Shown here: piece after piece, positions 25,876 to 33,960 of the stretch | Numbering within the stretch: the stretch's first letter is position 1 | Layout of the letters: each line of letters starts with the position of its first letter | Source of the DNA: an uncultured Eubacteriales bacterium | GTDB taxonomy: Bacteria > Bacillota > Clostridia > Oscillospirales > CAG-272 | Assembly (NCBI GenBank): GCA_948467545.1 | Contig: CAOKER010000001.1 | Coordinates: forward strand, 124,001 to 188,000 | Length of the DNA stretch: 64,000 bases | Reading direction: 5' to 3' | Notes under the pieces: model-generated | Seen by the model: the letters and a program-made list of their open reading frames with translations, nothing else | What the model was told of the DNA's origin: nothing | Databases searched by the model: none | Made by a program: the position numbers and the translations under genes

Positions 25876-26982
25876 ATGGAATTAATAAAAATCAGCGACA
25901 GCAAGCTGAAAATTGCACTGACGCCGACGGATATGGAGAAATATTCGCTCGATATTCAGACGATGGATTATGATAAAACCGAGACAAGATCAGCATTCTG
26001 GCAGCTGTTGGATGAGGCAAAGCATAAGACCGGATTTGACGCGGCTTCGGAAAAAATTTTTGTTCAGATTTATTCGTCTGTCGGCGGCGGATGTGAAATG
26101 TATGTAACTAAGCTGAAAAAAACTGCTGAAAACTCTGATGATAAAGACTATACCTGCGTGCCTGTCAATCGTAACCGGCCGCACGAACAGGGCGGGCGGA
26201 ATGTACGGAAAGGGCAGTCTGTACAGGATGGACAGAACATTTCGGACGGAAAGAACGGGCGTGATGTGTCAAACGGGCGTAATATGCCTAATGGAAGTGA
26301 TGTGTCAAACGGACGTGATATGTCGAACGGACGTGATAATATGCAGAACGAAAAGTCTGCAAATTATGGGCAGAACGAGACGGGCGAACGGAACGAATAT
26401 AATATCGGATATAATATTCCGGATGCGCAGACTGTGCAAAATGGGTGTTCCGAACCGAATGGACAAGGCGGGCAGGATATGCGGGAAACGAGCGGCGCGG
26501 CAAACTATGTGTCAGACTATTCGGAGGATGGACTGTGCGAAAAAAGCCTTCATGATGCCCATAGCAGTCTGTGCAGTGAAAACGGAGAGTCTGAATATAG
26601 CAGCGGCGAAGGTAAGAAAGAGTCAGACGCCGCATTGACGGATTTTTTGAAAGACAGGACGTCGGAAGCTATGTCCGAGGTCAGATGTATCTGCCGTGTA
26701 TCGGCTCTTGACGAACTTCTGCAGCTTTGTCTTTATGCGAAGAATCATCTTGATGTTTCCGAGAGCTCCGCTTATCTTGAAAAAACGTCTGACGGAAAGT
26801 ATTATTATCTTGTTTTTTCGTATCGCATCGGAGCCGGATGCAGGGAGAGTGAAATTCCGGAAAGCATTTATCTTTCGGAGTTTGGCAGTCTTATGAAGGA
26901 AAAGACCGGGGTTTACATAGCCGAACATTGTCAGTGCCTTTGCGAGGAGGATGCGGTAAAAACCTTGGCTGCTCTGCTGTGA
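25876..26982 (+). CDS. mecA: MecA-like ClpC adaptor with an expanded low-complexity linker
   Basis: 368 aa from ATG 25876 (GGAG 8 bases upstream). The N-terminal ~85 residues match the MecA substrate-binding domain (MELIKISDSKLKIALTPTDM, AFWQLLDEA, GGGCEMYVTK). The last ~100 match the ClpC-binding domain (LDELLQLC, YYYLVFSY, LMKEKTGVYIAEH). Between them lies ~170 residues of Asn/Gly/Asp-rich repetitive linker, much longer than in Bacillus MecA (~218 aa in total). MecA delivers substrates such as ComK to ClpCP. A -10-like TATAAT at 25802-25807 is the only promoter hint. Confidence 0.85.
   Translation: MELIKISDSKLKIALTPTDMEKYSLDIQTMDYDKTETRSAFWQLLDEAKHKTGFDAASEKIFVQIYSSVGGGCEMYVTKLKKTAENSDDKDYTCVPVNRNRPHEQGGRNVRKGQSVQDGQNISDGKNGRDVSNGRNMPNGSDVSNGRDMSNGRDNMQNEKSANYGQNETGERNEYNIGYNIPDAQTVQNGCSEPNGQGGQDMRETSGAANYVSDYSEDGLCEKSLHDAHSSLCSENGESEYSSGEGKKESDAALTDFLKDRTSEAMSEVRCICRVSALDELLQLCLYAKNHLDVSESSAYLEKTSDGKYYYLVFSYRIGAGCRESEIPESIYLSEFGSLMKEKTGVYIAEHCQCLCEEDAVKTLAALL
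26263..26334 (+). repeat. Four in-frame 18-bp repeats inside mecA
   Basis: Four consecutive 18-base units, consensus GATGTGTCAAACGGACGT, encode six-residue DVSNGR units within the linker. More diverged NG-rich units flank them. Confidence 0.85.
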
Positions 26983-27026
26983 GCAGAAGCTTGCGGCTGT
27001 AAAAAAGAAAAAAGGAGACGTTGAAA

Positions 27027-27614
27027 GTGACAGTGACTTGGGAAGAACTTGAGCGTGAGTGCAGAGAATGTACAAAATGCAAGCTTGGAGAGACAAGAAC
27101 GAATTGTGTTTTCGGCTGCGGCAACAAAAATGCCGATTTGATGTTTGTCGGCGAGGCGCCCGGCGAAAAAGAGGATTTGTCAGGAGTTCCGTTTGTCGGA
27201 GCTGCAGGAAAGCTTTTTGACAAGTATCTTTTTGCTGTAGATATTCCGCGTGATGATGTTTATATAGCGAATATGCTAAAATGCCGCCCTCCGAGAAACC
27301 GCGATCCGCTGCCGGAGGAACAGGATATTTGTATAGAATATCTGCGCGGACAGGTGCGGCTTATAAAACCGAAAATGATTGTCTGCCTCGGAAGAATTTC
27401 TGCAATGCGCCTTATTCATCCCGGATATAAAATTACTCGCGAACACGGAACATGGGTGAATAAAGGGGGGCTTTGGCTTACTGCGGTATATCATCCGTCG
27501 CTGCTTTTACGCGATCCACGCAAAAAGGACGATATGCTTATCGATATGAAGTCGGTCAAGGCAAAGCTCGATGAGCTTCGGGCTTCGGATTCCGCTGCCA
27601 TCGCAGAAGAGTAG
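27027..27614 (+). CDS. Type-4 uracil-DNA glycosylase (Fe-S)
   Basis: 195 aa from GTG 27027; an in-frame TTG at 27021 lies only 3 bases from the SD site. It excises uracil from DNA. It shows the paired N-terminal cysteines (CRECTKC), VFGCGN, the active-site motif GEAPGEKED, VPFVGAAGKLFD, the cysteine in MLKCRPPRNRDP, a fourth cysteine before EYLRGQ, and the C-terminal HPS in YHPSLLL. Four cysteines fit the 4Fe-4S cluster of family 4. Confidence 0.95.
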   Translation: MTVTWEELERECRECTKCKLGETRTNCVFGCGNKNADLMFVGEAPGEKEDLSGVPFVGAAGKLFDKYLFAVDIPRDDVYIANMLKCRPPRNRDPLPEEQDICIEYLRGQVRLIKPKMIVCLGRISAMRLIHPGYKITREHGTWVNKGGLWLTAVYHPSLLLRDPRKKDDMLIDMKSVKAKLDELRASDSAAIAEE

Positions 27615-27671
27615 TCTGTATTAGTGTGGTTCCGTAATTTAATTGTATTTACAGACGGCATTTTAATTTTT

Positions 27672-27789
27672 TATAACTAAAAGTAAGGCAAGATGTCTCC
27701 GCCTCTTTTGCTGGCTGTCCGGCTTTTTTCGGCTGAGTGACGGTTCGCTAACCGCGGCGGCTCATGACGAAGCTTTGCGCCTTATTGTA
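27672..27789 (+). repeat. Family A intergenic element
   Basis: Starts TATAACTAAAAGTAAGGCAAG and ends GAAGCTTTGCGCCTTATTGT, 58 bases after the UDG stop. It contains the family T-run (TTTTTTC). It accounts for part of the 512-bp gene-free stretch 27615-28126; the remainder holds AT-rich DNA and a promoter. Confidence 0.8.
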
Positions 27790-27986
27790 TCAAACGACAG
27801 ATTTTCGCGAATCTATATATTATATATATTTAAAGAAAAAACTAGCTTTCGGCACCGTTATGAAATACAAAACCGTTTTATCGGTTCTGCAATTGATAAC
27901 GCCGCCGAAGGCTTATTTTTTGTGTGATTTTATTTCGAAAAAAGTCGAATTACAGTTGAATTTCTCTATTTTTTTGAATAAAGGTG

Positions 27987-28015
27987 TTGACAAATGAAGA
28001 ATCATACTGTATACT
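27987..28015 (+). promoter_or_regulatory. Sigma-A promoter for the membrane protein gene
   Basis: TTGACA at 27987-27992, 17 bases, TATACT at 28010-28015; transcript leader ~105 nt. Confidence 0.8.
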
Positions 28016-28126
28016 GTGGATATAGTATTAACTGTTTTTTATTATAATTAAATATTTTTCCGTTAGTCTGCGCGATGTCTATAGTGTTATTGATTTTTAA
28101 ACAATATGAAAGGTACGGACATAATT

Positions 28127-28813
28127 ATGGATAATCAAAGGCTTAAGAGTTTTTTGACAGAGAACACCAGGCGCACAGCAGTTTTGAGAATACCGGGAAT
28201 CGTTATAATTTTACTTTCCTCAATATTGGCTTTTTTACCCGGATTTATATTTATATATATCAGTATAGCGGCGTTTATTGTCGGAGTCATATACATACTG
28301 ATTGTCAACAGTACAGCCGTAAAGAAGGCGCATGCGGAGGAATATGTAAATCTGGTTTTTGAAGAGGAAGAATCTGAGATTAAGGCGAGGATCCATTCGG
28401 AGTATGAAAAGTGCAGCGGACCGGCAAAAACGGTTTTTTCTAAAATAGTTTCGGCGCAGTGCATATTGGGCGACGGTATTGTTTTTCGGAAAGTGAGAGA
28501 TAACGCTTTTGTTTCATCTTCCGCGTTTATATGCGGCCTTGCGGTCGATAAAAAATCCGAAACTCTCTTTGCATATATTATCGAGTATAATTTTATTGGG
28601 GACACAAGAATTGAAAAGTCCTTGTCGGTTCCTTTTGAGAGGGTGACAGCCTTCCGCTCATCTCGGACATTGTATTCGGAAAGCGGAGTCAGCTTTAAAC
28701 CGATTGAAGTTGAGATAGCTGCCGATGCTCGGACTTATAATCTGTTTTTCAAGGACGATTATGAGACAAATCAGCTTATGGAATATTTATCTCGGAAAAT
28801 TAAGCGGTTATGA
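28127..28813 (+). CDS. Unrecognised protein with two N-terminal membrane helices
   Basis: 228 aa from ATG 28127 (GAAAGG 13 bases upstream). I do not recognise the family. Two hydrophobic helices form a hairpin at about residues 20-65 (VLRIPGIVIILLSS, then FIYISIAAFIVGVIYIL), followed by a soluble, charged cytoplasmic-type domain with a Glu-rich stretch (FEEEESEIKAR) and a beta-rich end (FERVTAFRSSR, YNLFFKDDYETNQLM), reminiscent of PH-like domains, though this is only an impression. It is monocistronic with its own promoter; neighbours give no functional hint. Confidence 0.75.
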   Translation: MDNQRLKSFLTENTRRTAVLRIPGIVIILLSSILAFLPGFIFIYISIAAFIVGVIYILIVNSTAVKKAHAEEYVNLVFEEEESEIKARIHSEYEKCSGPAKTVFSKIVSAQCILGDGIVFRKVRDNAFVSSSAFICGLAVDKKSETLFAYIIEYNFIGDTRIEKSLSVPFERVTAFRSSRTLYSESGVSFKPIEVEIAADARTYNLFFKDDYETNQLMEYLSRKIKRL

Positions 28814-29056
28814 TGCTGCCGTAATAATTTTTCCTAAATTGCCGATAATTTTCCTTTGACGGCAGACGCATTCATGGATCGACGAAATATATTGCGCTTT
28901 TTTCCGACAGAAAAGAGGACGGTGCGGCATGTATCGTCTGTGGAGAAAGGAACGGCTTAAACGGCTTATTTGATAATTGATGTAAAAGATGTAAAAAATG
29001 AGGACATTCTCTTGTAAAATTGAAAAATACGGATAACAATCGGATTTTTTAAATTT

Positions 29057-30337
29057 TTATTCTCTTTCGTATTTTTTACCGAGTGTTTCTTCGGTCTTGT
29101 CCAAAACCGGGCTGTACCATACCGGCAGTGTTTTCTTTGCTTCCGTCAAAGGAAGCCAGACGTATTCGCTGATTTCATTGACGTTAATTTCAAGGGCGGA
29201 GCTGCATTCGGCAAGAAATAATATAACTCTTTTGCATTTTATATCGGATATACTGTATTGTACTACCGTTTTGAAGTCAGGTTCAAAATCCGCGTGTATG
29301 CCGATTTCCTCAAGGATTTCGCGCTCCGCGGTTTGCCGCTCGGATTCAAAGGCTTCCATGTGTCCTTTGGGAACGCTGTAGGTTTGCGACTGCCTTTGAA
29401 GCAGGCATAGATATTCGATTTGACTTTGGCGCCTTCTGTAGATAACCGCCCCGCAGGATTTCTGAAAAATAGATTCTACATAGGTATGGTAATATCGTTC
29501 CTGAAAGTCGATTTTCTCGGCGATTTCATTTTGAGAAAAATAAGTGTTTTCGGGAGCCATGATGAGCTTATCTTCCGAGTCGTCTTGGCGGTGCACAATG
29601 CCGATAATCTTGCCGGTATATTCTTTTACAGGTATGTCGACGCCTGTCAGGTATACGTCAAGTTCTTCACCGTCCCCGCCTATCACTCCGGGAATAAAGC
29701 CGTAGTTAATCGGGTAAAAAAGCGTATAATATTTCTTTTTATGTATATAGCCGATAGGACGGTCGATTTTAATTTGTACGATTTTTCCGAGATAAGAATC
29801 GACAAGAGCCTTTCTCAGAGTGTATACAATAAAATCATGTTTTCCATTGAGATATTTTTCCCGTCCGCTGTCCGTCGGATTTGCCTCCGCAAGAGATAAT
29901 TTCAGTTTTTCGTATTCTTTGGCTGCGGACGGAGTTTTATTGAGATAATTTCGGAAATTTATGTAGTTAATCCATTCCATACTTCCTGTTTTAACTATGT
30001 GTATGAAATGCGTCTGCAAATCTCCTGTTCCATTGTAATAACTTCCGCAGGCGAAGAGCAGCTGCTCGCCGAGATTTGCATTGGGACGGTAATAAAAACC
30101 TTCTCTTTCAAGTTCTTCTGCGGCGGAGAGCACTTTACCGAAATCGTCTGTGGATACTGCGATGTCTATAATCGGTTTGGCTTTGATAGACGGGATTGCC
30201 GTACTTCCGACATGCTGAATGTCGTTTACAGCGGTTCCAAGTATTTGTTTTAAAAGAATAACGGTACTTTGAGCTTCCGTTTCCCATTCCTTTTCATGCG
30301 CGCAAAGCATAACGGTGCCGCGCTTCAGTCCGAGCAT
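29057..30337 (-). CDS. Three-domain fusion: GrpB - inorganic pyrophosphatase-like - Nudix
   Basis: 426 aa from ATG 30337, with AAAAGGAG 8 bases upstream. Domain 1 (~10-175) is GrpB/UPF0157 of the nucleotidyltransferase superfamily: HVGSTAIPSIKAKPIIDI. Domain 2 (~180-290) resembles the short clostridial pyrophosphatase-like family: IDRPIGYIH, YPINYGFIPG, GDGEELDVYLTG, GIVHRQDDSEDK. Domain 3 (~293-426) is Nudix with a complete box at 325-347 (G-x5-E-x7-REILEEIGI) and SVPKGHMEAF. This suggests a nucleotide or diphosphate housecleaning enzyme in which a nucleotidyl product, a diphosphate or a NDP-X bond is handled by one chain; substrates are unknown. A B element on the same strand supplies a promoter-like sequence upstream. 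Confidence 0.88.
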   Translation of the reverse strand: MLGLKRGTVMLCAHEKEWETEAQSTVILLKQILGTAVNDIQHVGSTAIPSIKAKPIIDIAVSTDDFGKVLSAAEELEREGFYYRPNANLGEQLLFACGSYYNGTGDLQTHFIHIVKTGSMEWINYINFRNYLNKTPSAAKEYEKLKLSLAEANPTDSGREKYLNGKHDFIVYTLRKALVDSYLGKIVQIKIDRPIGYIHKKKYYTLFYPINYGFIPGVIGGDGEELDVYLTGVDIPVKEYTGKIIGIVHRQDDSEDKLIMAPENTYFSQNEIAEKIDFQERYYHTYVESIFQKSCGAVIYRRRQSQIEYLCLLQRQSQTYSVPKGHMEAFESERQTAEREILEEIGIHADFEPDFKTVVQYSISDIKCKRVILFLAECSSALEINVNEISEYVWLPLTEAKKTLPVWYSPVLDKTEETLGKKYERE

Positions 30338-30375
30338 TGTAACAACTCCTTTTGGACGTTTAAATTCAGTATCAT

Positions 30376-30452
30376 ATATAACTAAAGGCAAGATGTTCCG
30401 CAGCTTTCGCGGCGTGTCCCGCCGGCTTTTTTCAGTGGCGTTATGGTCCGAT
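30376..30452 (+). repeat. Family A element, 5' half only
   Basis: Starts TATAACTAAAGGCAAGATGTT and keeps the central CTTTTTTCAGTGGCGTTATGG, then stops abruptly where an inverted B element begins. It is a mosaic junction. Confidence 0.7.
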
Positions 30453-30641
30453 GCCGCAGAAAAACAAAACTTGCCGTTCGAAAAGCTTTGGCTTGGGATT
30501 ATTATACTATAAATTAAGTCAAACCGTAATGTTTTGCGGTTTTGCTCCGTAAAATCGCTGTCACGGACGGCGAAATAAGACTTGCTGAACGAAAAGCTTT
30601 AGCTTTGAGATTATTATACCATAATGTGAAGGTAAAGTCAA
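30453..30641 (-). repeat. Family B element, tandem pair (full and partial), minus strand
   Basis: On the minus strand the unit starts with TTGACT (30636-30641), 17 bases, TATAAT (30613-30618), then the AAAGCTAAAGCTTT hairpin remnant, the covarying hairpin CGCCGTCCGTGACAGCG, and TTTTACGGAGCAAAA. A second, shorter copy with its own TATAAT (30501-30506, poor -35) follows. The promoter faces the GrpB-PPase-Nudix gene. Together with the family A fragment and the HPr promoter it explains the 496-bp gap. Confidence 0.75.
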
Positions 30642-30748
30642 AATAATAACTTTTAAATCTAATATGTAAATTTTATGGACATCAGCAGATTTGCAGGCAA
30701 AACGGAGAGAATATACCTGACTGTTCGGATAGCGGGAGCTTGTTTTTC

Positions 30749-30777
30749 TTGACAAAACTGTAAAAGTATGCTATACT
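30749..30777 (+). promoter_or_regulatory. Sigma-A promoter for the HPr-like gene
   Basis: TTGACA 30749-30754, 17 bases, TATACT 30772-30777; leader ~50 nt to ATG 30834. Confidence 0.85.
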
Positions 30778-30833
30778 TTAACCGACCGCAGGAAATAAGC
30801 GGAATTTAAATTATAGAGAGGGAAAGAACCGGT

Positions 30834-31058
30834 ATGAGAGTAAAAATTAATCTTGATACAATGACGGCTATAAACGATTTTGTAAAAGCGGTGACAAATT
30901 ACGGCGGAAATGTTTATCTTACCGATAAAGACCGAAACTACATAGTAAGTGCGAAATCCATGCTCGGAGCAATTTACTCGATGGAATGGGGCGAAGTCTG
31001 GTGTGAATCCGACGACGATATATACCATATTCTCTCCCGTTTTATTGCCGAGGAATAA
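30834..31058 (+). CDS. HPr-family protein lacking the phosphorylatable histidine (Crh-like)
   Basis: 74 aa. The pattern of an HPr fold is clear: INLDTMTAINDFVKAV, NVYLTDKD, then SAKSMLGAIYSMEWG, which aligns with the Ser46 region (KSIMGVMSL) of Bacillus HPr, and a C-terminal helix. The His15 motif (HARPA) is absent, so it cannot relay PTS phosphate. The regulatory serine is kept, as in Crh, suggesting a role in carbon catabolite control through HPr kinase and CcpA. In many clostridia an HPr gene lies between whiA and dnaE; here it stands alone with its own promoter. Confidence 0.75.
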   Translation: MRVKINLDTMTAINDFVKAVTNYGGNVYLTDKDRNYIVSAKSMLGAIYSMEWGEVWCESDDDIYHILSRFIAEE

Positions 31059-31102
31059 GCAAAAAAGACAGTTGTGATTTTCGTCTTCGGCGGAATGGCG
31101 GA

Positions 31103-31212
31103 TTATAATCAAAAGCAGGATGTTCCCCGCCTCTCAGCGGTAGATTCCACAGCTTTTTTCGATGGCGTAAAGGCCGCCGTCGCCTTATGGCGGCGTTTTG
31201 TGCTTTATTAAA
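31103..31212 (+). repeat. Family A intergenic element
   Basis: Starts ATTATAATCAAAAGCAGGATGT, ends GCGTTTTGTGCTTTATTA, with a GCCGCC...GGCGGC hairpin near the 3' end. It lies 44 bases after the HPr-like stop. Confidence 0.8.
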
Positions 31213-31326
31213 ATTCAGATGTATAAACAGGACAGCCTGGTGGCGGATAACCGGATCGCTTCGGTGTCTGACGCCGGGCTGATTTATTGATGCGGCGGAG
31301 CAGGCTGTGAGGAAAAGGAATGAATA

Positions 31327-32523
31327 ATGACTGACAAAAAATATTTCTCTCAAAATTCTCAGATTTATAACTATGTTGCCACTTGCCTTTTCGGACTCGA
31401 GAAATATGTCGGAGAGGAAATTGACGCGCTTGGATATGAGAGAACCTTTACGATTGACGGCCGCGTGGGGTTTCGCGGCGATATAAGCGCGGTTGCAAGA
31501 TGTAATTTGTGGCTCAGAACCGCGGAAAGGCTTTTTATAAATGCCGGAAACTTTCACGCGGAGAGTTTCGACGAGCTTTTTGAGGGAACCAAGGCGATTG
31601 GGTGGGAGCAGTGGATTGGACGTGACGACTCTTTTCCCGTAAAAGGGCACTCTGTCAAATCGGCATTATACAGTATTCCAGACTGTCAGAAAATTGTCAA
31701 AAAGGCTATTGTAGACCGTCTTTCGCCGAGGTTTGGTATCTCGTATTTTGAAGAGACGGGAACTAAATATCAGATAGAATTCTTTATTTTAAAGAACGAG
31801 GCGTATCTTATGATTGATGCTTCGGGAACCGCTCTTCACAAGAGAGGTTACAGAGCGCTGTCCGGAGAGGCTCCGCTGCGTGAAACACTTGCCGCGGCGG
31901 TTGTGAAAACCTCCCGTCCGAGGGAGGACGTTTTGCTCTGGGATCCGTTCTGCGGATCCGGAACTATAGCTGTTGAAGCTGCCTTGCTGATGACAAATAC
32001 GGCGCCGGGATTGAACCGAAGCTTTGCGGCGGAGCGGTTTGAAAGTATAAATCCTGAAATTTGGAGTGATGCAAGGGAAGAGGCTGCGGAGCTCATTAAG
32101 CGGGATAGCCGATTTGAGGTGTTTGCGTCGGATATAGACCGGGAGATTTTAGAGATAGCGCGGCATAACGCCGAAAAAGCGGGTGTTTCAAACCGAATCA
32201 GGATATTTGAGCTTGATGCGAGAATGGTGGAAACCGGCGGACGGAGAGGGACGATAGTATGTAATCCTCCTTACGGAGAGCGTCTCGGAACGGCAAAGGA
32301 TGTTCATAAGCTTTATCATGATATAGGGACGAAATGGCGGCATCTTGATCTCTGGCAGAAATATATTTTGGCGTCGGACGAGGAATTTGAGCACTTTTAC
32401 GGCTGTCGCGCCGATAAGGTGAGAAAACTTTATAACGGAATGCTGAAATGCGGATTGTACCAGTATTTTAAAAACGGTAGTCGGACACGGAGTAAAAACA
32501 AAGTCGGCATATCCGAAAGGTAA
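31327..32523 (+). CDS. THUMP-domain rRNA (guanine-N2) methyltransferase, RlmL/YpsC family
   Basis: 398 aa. An N-terminal THUMP RNA-binding domain (YVATCLFGLEKYVGEEI to ~residue 165) is followed by a Rossmann SAM methyltransferase with DPFCGSGTIAVEAAL, the acidic SDIDREILEIA, and the catalytic motif IVCNPPYGERLG. The family methylates a guanine of 23S rRNA. The C-terminus ends in a basic tail. The second (RlmK-like) methyltransferase of the E. coli fusion is absent, as is usual in Firmicutes. Confidence 0.93.
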   Translation: MTDKKYFSQNSQIYNYVATCLFGLEKYVGEEIDALGYERTFTIDGRVGFRGDISAVARCNLWLRTAERLFINAGNFHAESFDELFEGTKAIGWEQWIGRDDSFPVKGHSVKSALYSIPDCQKIVKKAIVDRLSPRFGISYFEETGTKYQIEFFILKNEAYLMIDASGTALHKRGYRALSGEAPLRETLAAAVVKTSRPREDVLLWDPFCGSGTIAVEAALLMTNTAPGLNRSFAAERFESINPEIWSDAREEAAELIKRDSRFEVFASDIDREILEIARHNAEKAGVSNRIRIFELDARMVETGGRRGTIVCNPPYGERLGTAKDVHKLYHDIGTKWRHLDLWQKYILASDEEFEHFYGCRADKVRKLYNGMLKCGLYQYFKNGSRTRSKNKVGISER

Positions 32524-32554
32524 ATATCGCATCTGTCAATAAAGAACGGAAAAT

Positions 32555-33382
32555 ATGTATCTGAAAGCTGAAACAAATGTAATGGAAACTGATGAAAAAA
32601 TTATAAATAAATCCGCGGAATTTGAAAATACGACGCAGACGGGAAGCTTTAAAGCCGATACCGAGCCTAATAATAATTTTGTTCACGGATTGAGGGATGG
32701 ACTGCCGATTTGTTTCGGATATCTTTCCGTGTCCTTTGCCTTTGGAATTTTTGCCGTAGGATATGGGCTTAGCATTCTTGAAACTCTTTTAATATCGATG
32801 ACAAATCTGACCTCGGCCGGGCAGCTTGCCGGAGTGCCGATAATCGCTGCCGGAGGCGGATATGCGGAGCTTGCGCTTACGCAGCTGGTTATTAATATGA
32901 GATATGCTCTCATGTCCGTTTCGCTTTCCCAGAAGCTCGGAGGAAGCGTAACCTCGGCCGACCGGTTTATAATATCGTTTGCAAATACAGATGAGATTTT
33001 CGCGGTTGCCGCATCTCGCTTTGGAACTGTGGGAAGAAAATATCTTTACGGTCTTATAATTCTCCCGTATATAGGGTGGAGCGCCGGAACTCTGATCGGT
33101 GCCGCAGCCGGGAATATACTTCCGGAAATAGTAACGTCATCTCTCGGAATCGCGATTTACGGAATGTTTATTGCCGTTGTGATTCCGCCGGCAAAGAATA
33201 ACAGGGCGACGGCGTCCTGTGTTTTGATAGCGTCTGCACTCGGAGTGGCTTTTAAATTTTTGCCGTTTTTAAAAAATATTTCGGACGGCTTTGCCGTTAT
33301 AATTTCGGCAGCATTGACGGCCGGCATACTTGCAGTTGCCGCGCCGGTAGAGGTTTCGGACGGGATTGGAGATACAGACTGA
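32555..33382 (+). CDS. azlC: Branched-chain amino acid exporter subunit AzlC
   Basis: 275 aa. After ~45 hydrophilic residues there are seven to eight membrane helices with the AzlC signature (GLRDGLPICFGYLSVSFAFG, SMTNLTSAGQLAG, QLVINMRYALMSVSLSQK, FANTDEIFAVAA). With AzlD it forms a branched-chain amino acid efflux system. Its stop overlaps the azlD start by one base (TGATG), so the two are translationally coupled. The N-terminal extension is longer than usual, and ATG 32582 is a possible alternative start. Confidence 0.93.
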   Translation: MYLKAETNVMETDEKIINKSAEFENTTQTGSFKADTEPNNNFVHGLRDGLPICFGYLSVSFAFGIFAVGYGLSILETLLISMTNLTSAGQLAGVPIIAAGGGYAELALTQLVINMRYALMSVSLSQKLGGSVTSADRFIISFANTDEIFAVAASRFGTVGRKYLYGLIILPYIGWSAGTLIGAAAGNILPEIVTSSLGIAIYGMFIAVVIPPAKNNRATASCVLIASALGVAFKFLPFLKNISDGFAVIISAALTAGILAVAAPVEVSDGIGDTD

Positions 33383-33705
33383 TGAGCATATCTTTTTCTT
33401 TTATAAAATATCTTGCCGTAATGGCCGGAGTTACATATCTGATACGTATGCTTCCTCTTGTTCTGATAAAAAAGAAACTTAAAAGCCGATTCTTAAAATC
33501 ATTTTTATACTATATTCCGTATGCCGTTCTTTCCGTTATGACTATACCGGCGATTTTTAGCTCTACCGGCTCGGCCATTTCTGCGGTCACGGGATTTGTG
33601 ACGGCTGTAATTCTTGCATATTTTGAACGCGGTTTGCTTACCGTTGCCGCTTTTTCCTGCGCGGCGGTTTTTATTGCCGAGCTTATTATAAGATTTGTAT
33701 TGTAA
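33382..33705 (+). CDS. azlD: Branched-chain amino acid exporter subunit AzlD
   Basis: 107 aa, four membrane helices, with the AzlD pattern (YLIRMLPLVLIKKKLKS, FLYYIPYAVLSVMTIPAIF). It is the small partner of AzlC and is coupled to it by a one-base overlap. A family A element follows the stop within ~10 bases. Confidence 0.93.
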   Translation: MSISFSFIKYLAVMAGVTYLIRMLPLVLIKKKLKSRFLKSFLYYIPYAVLSVMTIPAIFSSTGSAISAVTGFVTAVILAYFERGLLTVAAFSCAAVFIAELIIRFVL

Positions 33706-33712
33706 GATCGGA

Positions 33713-33829
33713 ATATAACTTAAAGCAAGATGTGCCCCGCCTTCCCGCTGACGGCTTCCATAGATTTTTCAGCGGAGGGACAATCGGCCGCGGCCGCTCT
33801 CGGCGGCGATTAGTGTATTATTGCATTAA
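33713..33829 (+). repeat. Family A intergenic element
   Basis: Starts ATATAACTTAAAGCAAGATGT and ends GATTAGTGTATTATTGCA; GC-rich centre CGGCCGCGGCCG. It begins right after azlD and may act as its 3' structure. The following 130 bp is AT-rich with nothing named. Confidence 0.8.
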
Positions 33830-33960
33830 ACTAAACTATTCGGTGTATATGAATGTTATAGTTGTGTCGCCTTATAAAATCGTTGGTCTCTGCGTGTCAA
33901 ATTTACGTTGCTTATTGTTTATAATCGGATAAATTATATAAAACGATCATATGCTTTTTA

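Noticed and set aside
27764..27997. 77-codon ORF after the UDG gene
   Set aside because: Starts inside a family A element and runs through AT-rich DNA into a promoter.
30501..30523. Second promoter in the tandem B pair on the minus strand
   Set aside because: TATAAT is present, but the nearest TTGACT is only 10 bases away, so it is not a functional pair by spacing.
33732..33932. 66-codon ORF after azlD
   Set aside because: Lies in a family A element; no ribosome-binding site.
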